Source: Paragyromitra xinjiangensis
Taxonomy: Eukaryota > Ascomycota > Pezizomycetes > Pezizales > Discinaceae
Direction: 5' to 3'
NCBI GenBank assembly: GCA_038503065.1
Contig: JBCAMK010000012.1
Span: forward strand, 372,001-436,000
Length of the DNA: 64,000 nt
The position numbers and the translations under genes were made by a program. This document shows positions 35,075 to 45,749 of this stretch, piece by piece (position 1 is the stretch's first letter; each line of letters begins with the position of its first letter). The notes below the pieces were generated by a model. The model searched no databases and had not been told where the DNA came from. It saw only the letters and a list, made by a program, of their open reading frames with translations.

Positions 35075-35791
35075 TCAGGACCCAGGATAGCGTCTATTAA
35101 GAAACACCCTAATAACCTCCACAAACCAAGAACCGCAGACAAGCTTCCACGGAGACACACCGCTATCATTCTCCATATCCATATCAGCCCCATTGTCTAA
35201 AAGTACCTTAATCAAATCCCTCTGTCGCCCCATCTCTTCTTGATCCCTCTCTCTCAGCCTCTCCGACTCTCTAGTCCTGCCCATCGCACCAAGAGCAAGA
35301 TAACACCTTGTAATGAAATGCAGGACCGTATCACCATTTACATCACGAGCGTTAACGTCGATCCCACCGTCTTCTAGTAACAGCTGACATACCCTGACAT
35401 GGTTCCCTTGGACTGCCATAGTAAAGGCGGAGTCGCCAGCTTGATTGCAGATATCGACGTCGGCGCCATATATTAGCAGTGTTTCAACCACCTCGGCGTG
35501 TCCGTTATCGGCAGCTAGGATCAGCGCTGTGTTCCCTAGCTCGTGAGAGTCTAGAATATCGATATCAACGGGGGTTTCGAGGCACTGTTCGACGAGGGAA
35601 TTGTAGCCGTTTGTTGCGGCCCAGCAGATGGCGGGAATGCCGTCATGGTCGTTGAGAGCTATGGCGTGGAGGAAGGGGAGGAGGAAGTAGGCGAAGTGGG
35701 TATTTGTTTGGATTAGGGAGTTGAGGTCGTGGGGGTTAAGAATTTTGGAGATAAAGTAGAGGATATCGTGTGGAAGGTGGAAAAACGACAT
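35075..35791 (-). CDS. F-box and ankyrin-repeat protein
   Basis: This is an intronless 238-residue frame on the minus strand, with ATG at 35791. Residues 3–45 form an F-box-like domain (LPHDILYFISKIL, then NSLIQTNTHF). About four ankyrin repeats follow at about 52–232. Repeat hallmarks are GNTALILAADNGHAEVVETL, then GADVDICNQAGDSAFTMA, a divergent repeat at NARDVNGDTVLHF, and a final one at LIKVLLDNGADMD. Proteins of this layout act as substrate adaptors of SCF ubiquitin ligases or as recognition proteins, and are numerous in filamentous fungi. Two related MITEs lie on either side (33.6 and 36.4 kb). The coding strand is C-rich at the 5' end and G-rich at the 3' end. The substrate is unknown. 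Confidence 0.85.
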   Translation of the reverse strand: MSFFHLPHDILYFISKILNPHDLNSLIQTNTHFAYFLLPFLHAIALNDHDGIPAICWAATNGYNSLVEQCLETPVDIDILDSHELGNTALILAADNGHAEVVETLLIYGADVDICNQAGDSAFTMAVQGNHVRVCQLLLEDGGIDVNARDVNGDTVLHFITRCYLALGAMGRTRESERLRERDQEEMGRQRDLIKVLLDNGADMDMENDSGVSPWKLVCGSWFVEVIRVFLNRRYPGS

Positions 35792-36352
35792 TGTGGATGT
35801 AGGTAGATAGAGGATTGTTGCTAGGTGAGAGTTTTTTTAGAGTCGGGGTTGGAGAATTTCTGGCTTTTTGCGAATAGTATTGCTTGTTGGAAGTTGTTTC
35901 GTTATGGATGTGATGAAGAATAGATATGCACAACTGTGGTGACTGTGTTGTCGATATAGAGAGAAAGAGGAATAGATATGCGAAACTGTGGTGATTTTTA
36001 TCGATATGAAGAGGAAGAGAGAAGGGAAGAAGAGAGTACAGGGACCTGGTATATATACCCACGACCGTCAAATAATATTTGACTGAGACTTAGTATGTTA
36101 ACGTCCGTGGGCTCTCAATATAAAATTTTGCCATTATACGAAACGTCATGTCCCATCACTCGGCTTCTATAAAGGTTGTTTTTCTAGAAATCGAGCTTTG
36201 TAATAGGTCGTTTCTTTGTTGCTTTGCTTTCTATTTGACCCCCCGTAGCGTTACATCCGCCCTGATCCCCCACGTTGGTCACAAGGGGGGGTTGACTGCA
36301 CGGGATAGGGGTGCTGTGAGTTTGGGTTTGGTGTTAGGACGCAGCTGGGAGG
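35792..36352. other. Promoter side of the F-box/ankyrin gene
   Basis: Purine-rich plus strand, with a TATATATA run near 36050 that could be a core promoter for the minus-strand gene. No other gene. Confidence 0.4.
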
Positions 36353-36512
36353 TACAGCACAATCGCCCTATAATAATATGAAATTGGAGCGAACACATAT
36401 TCCTACAAGGCAGATATTCTTAGAAGGAGGTAACGGTGCACATAAATAACCTCTATCCAGCCTGGTCCACATATTCTTATAACCTGGGTTCTTATGGGGC
36501 GATTATGCCGTA
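36353..36512. mobile_element. MITE, family with TAYRGTACAMTCGC ends, copy 2
   Basis: The left end starts TACAGCACAATCGCCCTATA. The reverse complement of the right end starts TACGGCATAATCGCCCCATA. These ends match each other and those of the element at 33646–33835, with scattered changes. TA lies at both edges, length is 160 bp and there is no coding capacity. It is a second, more divergent or internally deleted member of the same family. Confidence 0.75.
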
Positions 36513-37114
36513 GTGAATGTGACTTTCGGGTACACGCAGTCTTGCTAGTAACCCCTAATAAAGTTATATGGTGTTATTTAATTTACGATCGTAGTGGGCT
36601 CTTGGGGTCTTAGGCTATATGTATGGTGGTTAGGATAATTTAGGACTGGGGTGGCCGTCACGAGTTTATGAATTGAGAATTGACTTGACACAAGTTCGAG
36701 ATAGCTCAGAAAATCGACTCACATGAAATATATGCCATAAAGAATAGATTCCCTGTACAGACCCCAGTAGAACTATCGTAGAAACGTACATGTACATGTA
36801 GGTTTCGAGACCCGGGGTTTTATTAGCCTTTAGGTTCCTGCCGGAGATTCTAGTAGTAAAAAAATACATGTACATGTAGCTAGAGTACCCTACACGCTAG
36901 TGCTTGTTTTTACAGCACATGTAGTTTTACAAGAGTTTACATGCATCCTAGTGGAAGGGCTTCTTATACTGTGACGTGTATTCTACAGTCTTAGCAAATG
37001 GCTCATGTGCCAGGTGCCAGCTTTTGTCTAGGAATCATATATTGTAGCATTTCGTGAAAGTCGTTCCGGTGCTAGGGAGTGGAACATAGTTAAAGAGCAA
37101 GAAAAACGGCCAGT
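36513..37114. other. Intergenic with short repeats
   Basis: Contains two copies of TACATGTACATGTAG, about 80 bp apart (near 36787 and 36867), and the left 63-bp direct repeat listed separately. No gene seen. Confidence 0.5.
36963..37025 (+). repeat. Left 63-bp direct repeat flanking the nuclease-like gene
   Basis: Starts CTTATACTGTGAC and ends CCAGGTGCCAGCTTTT. It matches 38088–38150 at about 55 of 63 positions, in the same orientation and without gaps. Confidence 0.85.
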
Positions 37115-37858
37115 CTAAACTATGTGATCATTCTGAACAATGCCTCCGTTGCTCAACGCGGCGTACATGCAGTCTACTACAACTGAGTTGTTCTTCAACC
37201 ATTCATCTTTGTCCGTTTCCATAGTCTCAAACAAGACAGAGAAGGTATTTGTACCGACAAAAGATGTACCATCGAATCTAACCATTCGCCAATGCTCTCC
37301 TGTTGTAACGAAACCGTACATCTCGACTCCACCATTGTTGTCACTAATATCCTTCATCGTGAGCAAGCACTGCTTCATTGCCTGCCCCAGAGAATTTTTC
37401 TTTGCCTCTATTATGAGGACAAACTTTTCGTCTTCCACTGAAATCAGGTCCACCATAACAAGCTCCTCCAGACCGTCTGTAGAGATAATCTCTTTCTCCC
37501 TCCGTAACCGTATACTTTGGCAGCCAGTCATGCGTATAAAACTGACGAGTATTGGACTGATGATGGCATAAACCAAATCATGTATGTTGGCTTCTTTGAA
37601 ATCTGGATCCCCTTCGGTAGGATATCCTTCGATAATAAGATATTGGACTATGCTGTCATAAACCCCCTCCTTCGTTTTAAAGATAGCATCCGGGCACTCT
37701 CTCCCAAAGCTATACTTTGCGTTTGCCAACATTGTGTCAACAGATACCGCTTTGACTGATCGAATTCTGAAGCCGAGTCTTTTCTCTGCTTGTGCCATGG
37801 TCACGTTGGAGTAGGGAGCAACCCACTTCAACTTCTGGTTCGTGTTATCGTCACCCAT
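37115..37858 (-). CDS. PD-(D/E)XK nuclease-like domain protein
   Basis: This is an intronless 247-residue frame on the minus strand, with ATG at 37858. The core has a β-strand carrying D137 (MVDLISVED), a second strand ending in IIEAKK (E151, K153), then a helix GQAMKQCLLTM and a strand MYGFVTTGEHWRMVRFDG. This D–x13–ExK order followed by a Q-containing helix is the PD-(D/E)XK fold of restriction-type endonucleases. Fungi carry many such orphan domains in fast-evolving gene families, sometimes in Crinkler-like proteins or next to kinase-like genes. No LxLFLAK-type header, signal peptide or nuclear signal is evident. Direct repeats of 63 bp flank the gene at 36963 and 38088. Nuclease activity is inference from the motif. 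Confidence 0.72.
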   Translation of the reverse strand: MGDDNTNQKLKWVAPYSNVTMAQAEKRLGFRIRSVKAVSVDTMLANAKYSFGRECPDAIFKTKEGVYDSIVQYLIIEGYPTEGDPDFKEANIHDLVYAIISPILVSFIRMTGCQSIRLRREKEIISTDGLEELVMVDLISVEDEKFVLIIEAKKNSLGQAMKQCLLTMKDISDNNGGVEMYGFVTTGEHWRMVRFDGTSFVGTNTFSVLFETMETDKDEWLKNNSVVVDCMYAALSNGGIVQNDHIV

Positions 37859-38687
37859 CCCGTGTATATTGGTGCGTCAGTGTTACTTCTCGCCGACTGT
37901 AGGAATACAGGGAGACCCCCTTCTGTATCGTCTAGGGGGTTCGGGTTAGATTCGAGCAGCGAAAGTGCGCCGTGTGGTTTACAAACGTCTGTCTAGGAGG
38001 GGGATTGCCCCTCCCTATATACTCCTGCTGTGGCCGGGTAATGCTCTCAGAACGGAGCGGTTTGGCCAGGACTCTGTGCAGGACTACCTTATACTGTGAC
38101 CTGTATTCTACAGTCTTAACGAATGTCATCTGTGCCAGGTGCCGGCTTTTCCCCTGCTACGGGGGCCTCGTTTGCTTAGAGTATACGAAGACACATGCTT
38201 TTCAGAACTTTGGTGTCAGCAAAAACAAAACACTCGAATTACCGCATGCGAGGCAGTCGGACCTGCGTCACGAGCACTCTGAATATCGGCAATGCACGTA
38301 TTTATTTGCACGTCTTACCGGACACATGGAGCAGACAACAAAACCGATTCGAGGCTCTTCCGAAAAGTGCAGTTGTGTTACGGGACTGAGACACGAAGAT
38401 CCAGGATGCGACGTCATCCTGTAACTTACCTCGGCATCTCGGCTGCATGGAGAATTCTTGGAAAGCCCTGCGCCGGGAGTCCGAGTCTGGGGTTAGCTGC
38501 GGCTATCACGAGCTAACGTTTCATTCCACGATTAAAACCACGGCCTCGTGAACTGCTCGACGTATATACCCCTCTACTCCTCTCCGTCTTCGGCTTCTGT
38601 CAGCTAGTTTATTCGCAGTAGTTTGTTTACTCTAGCAGTTTCATCTTCGACTCAACAATATCCGCTGCTTGTTAAACAGCTGAATCT
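37859..38687. other. Intergenic, citrate synthase promoter side
   Basis: Contains the right 63-bp direct repeat, a small palindrome near 37993–38013 (GGAGGGG … CCCCTCC) and the 5' leader of the citrate synthase gene. No other gene. Confidence 0.45.
38088..38150 (+). repeat. Right 63-bp direct repeat flanking the nuclease-like gene
   Basis: Starts CTTATACTGTGAC and ends CCAGGTGCCGGCTTTT. Partner of 36963–37025, with eight substitutions and no indels by eye. Confidence 0.85.
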
Positions 38688-40310
38688 ATGGCTGTCTTGA
38701 CCTCTCCAGCGTGAGCATTTCGTGTGCAAAAAACGCGTTGAATGCTGGCTAACCTCGTGCTACAGTCTCCCGAAGGGTCACGAATCCATCACGGTAACCG
38801 ACAACCGCACTGGCAAAACCATCATAATCCCCATAAGCCACAACTCGATCCCCGCGACCGCTTTCAAAGCCCTCAAAACCATCGCTCCAGCTACCAAAAA
38901 TGGTGTGGACATGGACGACACAGCGAACGGCATTCGGATATTTGATCCCGCATACCTCAACACCGCGGCGATTAGCTCCAAGATCACTTTCATTGATGGT
39001 GACAAGGGATTTCTGATGCACCGGGGGTACCCTATTGAGCAGCTGGCTGAGAAGTCAGATTTCCTGGAAACTGCGTATCTCCTCATTTATGGAGACTTGC
39101 CATCGAAGAAGCAGTACGATCTGTGGAAATATGAAGTCATGCATCACACCTTTTTAGCTGACGATCTGACTAAACTGATCGGTTCCATGCGTTACGGTAA
39201 GAATGCACATAACCTTGCCATACGACCAAGACTCTAACAGCTGGAGGAGAATAGACTCCCACCCTATGTCTGTATTCATCTCCGCCTTCGCCGCAATGGG
39301 CGCTTTCGCCCCAGAAGCCAACCCAGCACTCCAGGGTCGTAACCTCTACATCAACAACAAAGACATCATGAACAAAAACATAATCCGCATCATCGGCAAA
39401 GCCGCCACCGTAGCAGCCGCCTCAATGCGCGTCCGCATGAACCGTCCCTTCATCGCCCCACGCGCGGATCTGGGATACGCCGAGAACATGTTATACATGA
39501 TGGACTCGATGTCTGAAGGCGAGAACTATAAGCCCGACGCAAGACTTGCGAAGGCACTAGAGGTCTTGTTTATCCTCCATGCAGACCATGAGATGAATTG
39601 CTCCACCTCCACTATGACACACGTCGGTTCATCCCTCGTAGACCCGTACTCGGCGATTGCAGCGTCCGCAGCAGCGCTCTATGGTCCGCTCCACGGAGGC
39701 GCTAATGAAGCTGTTATTAGAATGATCGAGAAGATTGGTACCGTGGAAAACGTACCGGTGTTCCTGGCGGCTGTGAAGGAGAAGAAGGAGCTCCTGTTCG
39801 GGTTTGGACATCGCGTCTATAAAAACACAGACCCCCGTTCAAAGATCATTAAGGAGGTCTCGGAGATGGTCTTTGAAGCCTGTGGACGCGAACCATTAAT
39901 CGAGGTTGCGATAGCGCTGAAGGATGCGGCGTTGGCGGATCCGTGGTTTATTGAGAAGAAGCTGTATCCGAATGTTGATTACTGGAGCGGGCTTATCTAT
40001 AAAGCGATGGGATTCCCACTCGATTTCTATCCTATCCTATTCGCGGTGCCGAGGGTTGCAGGGTGGTGTAAGTTTACCCCACACGGATGGAACGAACAAA
40101 AGCTAATGAGACATAGTGGCACACTGGAAACAAGCGCTCGACGCTAGCGGCGCTAAGATCTGGAGACCGAGACAGATCTATGTAGGCGAGGATAAGAGGG
40201 ACTATGTTAGTATGGATAACAGGGAGGAGAAGGAGATTGTGGATAGTAAAGATGGAGTGAAGGAGTTGCCGCATTATCAGTCTAAGAGACGGTTGCAGGC
40301 GAAACTGTAA
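38688..40310 (+). CDS. Citrate synthase, bacterial/glyoxysomal type, peroxisomal
   Basis: I join four exons: 38688–38710, 38766–39196, 39255–40067 and 40117–40310, giving 486 residues. The first exon is 23 nt (MAVLTSPA). The catalytic histidine sits in HADHEMN (H263) and a second in GPLHGGAN (H298). FGHRVYKNTDPR and the aspartate in NVDYWSG (D393) complete the active-site set for condensing acetyl-CoA with oxaloacetate. MRYDSHPM and GPLHGGAN are typical of the bacterial/glyoxysomal group rather than the mitochondrial enzyme. The N-terminus lacks a basic amphipathic transit peptide. The last three residues are AKL, a recognised PTS1 variant, so import into peroxisomes and a glyoxylate-cycle role are likely. 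The 3' splice of intron 2 is the second of two AG sites, chosen because it restores RYDSHPM. Confidence 0.93.
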
Positions 40311-41897
40311 TGATATGTATTAGTAGAGGCTATGGTGTCGGGTTTTGAAGGTATTTGTAAGCTGGGGTTTGATGGGCTAGCGATTGGTGTTTTGATGGAT
40401 TACTTCCTTGTATCGAGTTTTGTAGGGGCTTGGGGAGGGTGTATAGTTAATTGAGAGTGCTTTTTATGGAGTCTTGAGGGTGTTTTGAGGGCGTGGAGTA
40501 GGGGTTGGGTCATAGATGATCACTCGGTGGTATGGGTCAGCGCGCCTAGGGACAGGGACGGTTCCTACTGGCAGTTCTTAAGGACCCCCGACAGGCATGT
40601 ACAAGGGTCTCGCGTTTAGCCCCACTATAAGAAACAACCAGAGATCTAAGGGGAAGCCCGCTAATCGTTCCGGTTGTGTGGGCTATTGCGTAGAAGCGCG
40701 AGATGATAGCTAAGGTGCTGTAACTGACCTATCTGGGTTAATAAATATCTCATTGGCATTTGGGGTATTGGTGCGTTTAGGGGGAGGCCTAATGCCGTAA
40801 CACACTTGAAGTTGATGAGGGGGGCTAGTGAGACTAAATTTTGAGAATTTCTTGTGGCACTGTCGCTAGGGTCTGAATGGCTTCTGTGATAGTCTAGTGT
40901 AGCTTAGGTACTATGTGTGTAAACAATAAAGCACCGTCTCAGACGAATCCGTAAATATGTAGAATGATTGCTATATGTTAGGGTTAGGGTATTATCTCCT
41001 TGTTAATGGACGAGCGGTCATGGATGGTCACTCGATGTCTAACGGGCTTGCTTAGGGTTTAGTTACTAGATCTAAGGCACCTTCTTATTAGCGTGCCGGG
41101 GTTGATACTGCGGCTACTCTTTTGTTTGAGATGGTAGTATGCTGAAGAGCGGGTGGGAGATAGTACTAGGGGATGGGTTTGGTGTTCGCTATAAATGATA
41201 TATCTTTGGTTTTAAGGGTGGGTCTTTATTATGCCGTAACTGGGGGATAGTAAATGCAGGAGAATATGAACCTGGGTGCGTAGGTTGGATTGGAATTGAC
41301 TTAAGGTATAAGGGGTCGGGGTGACGTTTGGACCTGCTTGCGGGGTGGTTTAGGTAGTGGTATTTTGTGTCTGGAGAAGTGGGTAATTAATGGGTCGGGG
41401 AAACGACACTGTGGAAGCTTGGTAATATCTTGATATATATTATAGACTGAGGTGATTTGACGGCACAAGGAATAAGTGGAATGTCAAACAACCATGAATA
41501 TTGTAGGTCTTTGTAGGATAATCTCACTTATGGGAGTCGAAGTGACCAAGACTATAGATACATGTACTATTAGAGGATAAGGAACAAAACCTTGAGGTTA
41601 TACTACTACCTCTAATTGATTGTGGAGGAGGGAAGAGGAGCAATTCTATCAAGCTTTATTTAACAATGCCAAGTTCTTGCAGATCTCGAGTTTAAGGCAA
41701 CCAAAACCAGGGTTAGGTTTACCCCACGTGGGTCTTAATCCAGGCTTGGGTATGCTCGCCAACTACTATAATGACCTTAATCGGGCTCCTTTCTACCCCA
41801 CTCCCACCACATAAGTTTTTATTGCCCGGGCAATGCGCTCCTAAAAAAGTTTCTTTAGTCGAATAATCCAGCAGCATACAAGGCCTCGAAAGCAGTC
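40311..41897. other. Intergenic, non-coding, upstream of lectin gene A
   Basis: G/T-rich plus strand. Contains two TTAGGG units near 40980 (too few to be telomeric), an ATCACTCGG motif at 40519 and the palindrome at 41821. No supportable gene. Confidence 0.45.
41821..41834. promoter_or_regulatory. Perfect 14-bp palindrome before lectin gene A
   Basis: ATTGCCCGGGCAAT reads the same on both strands and lies 64 bp before the ATG at 41898. It could be a site for a dimeric regulator. I did not find it before the other lectin genes. Confidence 0.4.
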
Positions 41898-43197
41898 ATG
41901 GCTACCCCTCCGAGCTCTGCAGCCCCCCCTTATATCCCCGCCCCGTATCTCTCCAACAGTTCAATCTTGACCACCCCGCAGCTCGTCTCTTATTTCCAAG
42001 GTTTGTCGTCATTTCCCCTTCTCTTATCGCTCGCATCTCTCACATCGCTTTCCCCACAGATTTCTACGCCAACTTCGAGTACATCTCCTGTGCTCCCGCT
42101 CTTGTGTTCGAACGTCTTGTAGCCAACGTAAGCAATTGTGTAATCCCGTCACCATATTCAGGCATGCTCAACATCGTGATCGTATCTAGTTGAACGAGGG
42201 ATTTAGTGCCGTCCTTGAACGGGAACGTCTCTTACATGCCACGGCTCTTGAAAAGTGCCGTGATGAGAATAACCAACTTAAAAAGGAGCTATCTGAATTG
42301 AGGGAAACAGTTGTGAGGCTCAATGATTTGGAGGAGAACCCCAGCACAACAAAAAATCCAGCTGTCGGGACCTTCAATACTAATGAAGTCCGCCCATGGA
42401 ATCAACCCCGTGGAAGAACCTCAAGGTCAATCTTCTTTGCCAAACCATACTCCACATCACCAGGCCTGCCGGTGGGACTCAATATGCTTTTTACCGGGAA
42501 TAATCGCACAATCCGTGTAAATTCTGTTGCTAGCAATGTACAGAATGATCGTTTCGATATCGCTATTGAAGATTGGACGGATGGAAAAGATCTATATGCT
42601 GGTGCTTGCACATGGTTGGAGGTGGAGGCGAACGACCCAGACTTCCAGTTCGGAATGTTCGACACCACGGAAGACTACTCCCATGAAAACCCACAAATTC
42701 ATCATATACGCCTGGTCACTTTCCCGCGCGCATACTCTGCACCGCCAAAGGTAGCGGTTTGGTTTAGTCGATTAGAGCTGCATGAGAACTACGATCGGCG
42801 CGTCAAAACCTACACAACCAACATTACTGCAACTAGCTGCACCATCCACATCGAAAGTTGGGGTGACACGATTTTGAACTTTGCTACTGCAACATGGGTT
42901 GCCTATCCTGCCGATAAGCCAAATATCGCCAGTGGGAGGTTTAACACCAATGACGTGAGACCATCGGGCCACCCCCAACTTTATAACAATGCATACGTGA
43001 GCTTCGACGGTAGTGTCTTCACCTCTCCTCCACGCGTTCTGATGGCAATCAATTCGCTCGAGATTAGTGATCTGCATAAGTTACGGGTTGAGGTGAAGGC
43101 TTCCTCTATCAGCATTGCTGGGATGACATGGCATATCAATGGTTGGGGTGATACTATCCTGCATTCTGCAGGGGCTTCGTATATTGCTTTAGGTTAG
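41898..43197 (+). CDS. H-type lectin protein A: cap, 1-unit stalk, three lectin domains
   Basis: I join three exons: 41898–42000, 42060–42127 and 42190–43197, giving 392 residues. The cap (1–57) is encoded by exons 1 and 2 and has a Pro-rich start, then LVSYFQDFY and SCAPALVFE. Exon 3 opens with the stalk: one 11-residue unit (VLERERLLHAT) plus a closing unit and a short coiled coil. Three H-type lectin domains follow at about 116–202, 210–297 and 304–391. Each begins GxFxTxxxRP, has an F/Y-A-x-P-P-x-V strand and ends D-T-x-x-x-x-A-x-x-x-W/Y-x-A. The first carries a conserved GACTWLEVE. H-type domains (Helix pomatia agglutinin type) usually bind GalNAc as trimers. No signal peptide is seen, so it should be cytosolic. 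This is the only plus-strand copy. Confidence 0.9.
42211..42243 (+). repeat. Stalk repeat of lectin A, one 33-bp unit
   Basis: Encodes a single VLERERLLHAT unit followed by the closing ALEKCRDENNQ segment. This is the shortest member of the 1-to-5 series. Confidence 0.8.
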
Positions 43198-44722
43198 CTT
43201 TTTGTGTTTCTATCAGGGGGTGTATCGGATATAGGATCTTGCCTGGAGGCTATTTTCTAGAGCGTGGGAGACCCATGGAGTTGGAGAAATGGCAGCACGG
43301 TCGTGATGTTGAAGATAAGATGGTATCTCATACTAGGCTTTGGAAGGCAATCCATTAGTTTGTTTGTCTAGCTGGGTCAAAGGAAGGTATGTGGAGATAG
43401 ATGTTGAGATGAAAGTTTGCAATTGGTTTGACGACAATTGTAATTGATAAAAGATCAAGCACAGAATAAGACAAGAAAGCAACACAAACACGGAATGGCC
43501 CCGCCACTGGCGTCTTCCTTACTCCAGGCTAACCAAGCCACCACGTGCACATCACAACAGATATCGAAGAGATATAAAGAGTGTGCTCCCAATTTAGCTT
43601 TTACATCCCATCAAACTTGTTTCCCTACTTCATCTACTTCGTCTTTAACGATGATCTTCTTTCTAGCTTCTGCCATATTTATTTGTCCGAAGGCCTAGAA
43701 GCGAAAACAGGTCAGCAAAAGGCTGATCCACCTCCGATTTTGCAAGTTTTCCATCCTGTGCACGCGTCTAGATCAAGCCATTTATATGTCTTGTTCTCGG
43801 CTCATCCTCGGGATGTCACTCGCTTCCTACCCGCGGACTTTCAAATTAAAGTAAACTCTGGGCTCCATCGAGTCGTCCTGAAAGCCTTTACCCTCGCATG
43901 AAGAATTGATGCCGTTGCATTCACCCTTCTTAGCATTGGTATCACCGGGGCCTTGGAGAAAGGCTCACAGCGGTTAGGCAAAAGACGCACCTGACTAATC
44001 TTAACATCTAGACTGAACTCCGGCTAAGCTAGACGAGCGGTGTAGTTGCTACTCACTTGACGATATTCTGTTGCAGGCTGAATAATATTTGGTTGGAATG
44101 GGTGTCGGGGGGAGGGGGGTGTTCTAAGCATAGGTTGATCTCATCTGATCGGATCGACAATAGAACCTAATATTTTCTTGATGAAGTGTTAACTACTGGA
44201 TTATGGTGGATAATTGGAAGGGATCGGACTCTGCCTATGTTCTCAATTCCTTCGATCTGTCAAAAATTACGGAAAAATACCCATAATCCCTGTTTCACGC
44301 GACCCACATAACGGCCAATACTGTGGGCCCCCGTATCCCTGAGTGGTTGGTGGGGTCAGGCACCAGCGATATAACGATATAACATCACGAGCGATCACTC
44401 GGCTTAGTTACCCCGAGAAATTGACCTTTCATAGTTCCCAGTAACACAGCCAAATTGGGCCCTCAAGGCACCGCGACACATTCAAACAAATCCTAAGACA
44501 TAGAACTTTGAGATAATGCCGAGCCTTATAAATACCTTCGATAAAAGGGTCGCCGGGATCTAAGCCGCTAAACTTTCCCGGAAAATCTCTACTCGTGGCC
44601 TTTGGCTAAACAGGGTGACACGGGCCAAACCCACGAGAACTTATATAAATGGCTAATACTGAAACACCACATTCACCTTTCCACCGTTCATACCCTCTAT
44701 CTAAAGACCAAAAATCAATACA
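43198..44722. other. Intergenic, non-coding
   Basis: The frame at 43581–43901 is open but has no recognised features. One ATCACTCGG motif lies at 44394, about 330 bp before the methyltransferase start. A TATA box is at 44642. Confidence 0.4.
44642..44649 (+). promoter_or_regulatory. TATA box of the methyltransferase gene
   Basis: TATATAAA lies 74 bp before the ATG at 44723. Confidence 0.5.
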
Positions 44723-45749
44723 ATGGTCACCCCTAGCTCGCACAAAATTGTGCGCGAGGTCCCAGGGTTTGATCCAACAGAAACAAAAGAGGCGTTCCGT
44801 GGCACTGAAGGACAATATCTCCTTCCTCACAACATCACCGAAGTCGCTCGACTGACCCGACAACACCAATTCTTTAAGTCTACTACAGACGGCCAACTAC
44901 TAGCTATTCCCGTTGGTGACAGGCCATCACTTCGCATTCTCGATGTCGGTTGTGCTAATGGTATATACCCCCCCCTTCTCGCCGTGTCCTTGTTAACCAA
45001 CATCCAGGCCAATGGCTCTCCGATATTCTTCAGCAATATCCTACAAAAACTCTTAGTCTTCATGGCATTGACATTGGCTCTGACCTCTTCTGCACGCGCC
45101 CACCTTTTCCACCCCTAGACCTCCGCGCCCACGACGTGCGCACACCCATCCCCGATTTCTGGGGCTGGAACGACAGTTTCGACGTAATCCACCAACGGCT
45201 TCTCGTCTGGGCACTTCGCTCCGAAGAATGGCCAATAGTGATCAACAACCTCCTGAAAGTCCTCAAACCCGGCGGGTACATCCAACTCGTCGAAGTGGAG
45301 TGGAACAACCTCCACGTGAAACCAGAAGATCTACTTCCAGTGTTTAGAAAGCAAGCAGCACTGAATATATGGTCGACAGACGATTCAGGGATGGATGTCA
45401 ACATCGCGTACAAGCTAGGGGAACTATTGAAGCAGGCAGGGTGTGTTGATCTTACAGAGCTGAAATTCGAACATGGGTATGGGTATATGGCGCGAGATCA
45501 GAGCTACGCGGAGTATTCTGCACAGTTGGGTGTGCAGTGTTATCGCACGCTAGATCGGAGGATAGGAGGTACGTGGATAGAATGCTTGGATGATAGGCTA
45601 AAAGCTGACCTTTCATGATAGAGAATGGGATACCGGGCGTGGCGAAAACACCAGCCGAGTTTCATGCGTTTTTGGATGAGCTCGAGATCCAGATTCGGGA
45701 CCACGGGACCAACCCAAAATTGAATTTTGTATATGGACGCAAATTGTAA
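44723..45749 (+). CDS. SAM-dependent methyltransferase, LaeA/UMTA-like
   Basis: I join three exons: 44723–44960, 45008–45568 and 45622–45749, giving 308 residues. Motif I (LRILDVGCANGQW, about 71–83) is split by the first intron. A GIDIG motif follows, then FDVIHQRLLVWAL and the post-motif LKPGGYIQLVEVEW. This matches the fungal methyltransferase_23 group that includes LaeA and UMTA-type enzymes. LaeA members regulate secondary metabolism, but most paralogs have unknown substrates. No secondary-metabolite backbone gene is nearby, so context gives no clue. Introns are 47 and 53 nt. The start at 44723 is the first ATG in frame, after the TATA box. Confidence 0.88.

Noticed and set aside
40979..40992. 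TTAGGG repeats suggesting an internal telomere
   Set aside because: Only two units are present, which is common by chance in G/T-rich DNA.
43581..43901. 106-codon frame after lectin gene A
   Set aside because: No lectin or other domain and no splice partner found; could be a decayed gene but nothing supports it.
45060..45413. 117-codon frame antisense to the methyltransferase
   Set aside because: Covers the conserved methyltransferase exon 2 in the reverse direction.
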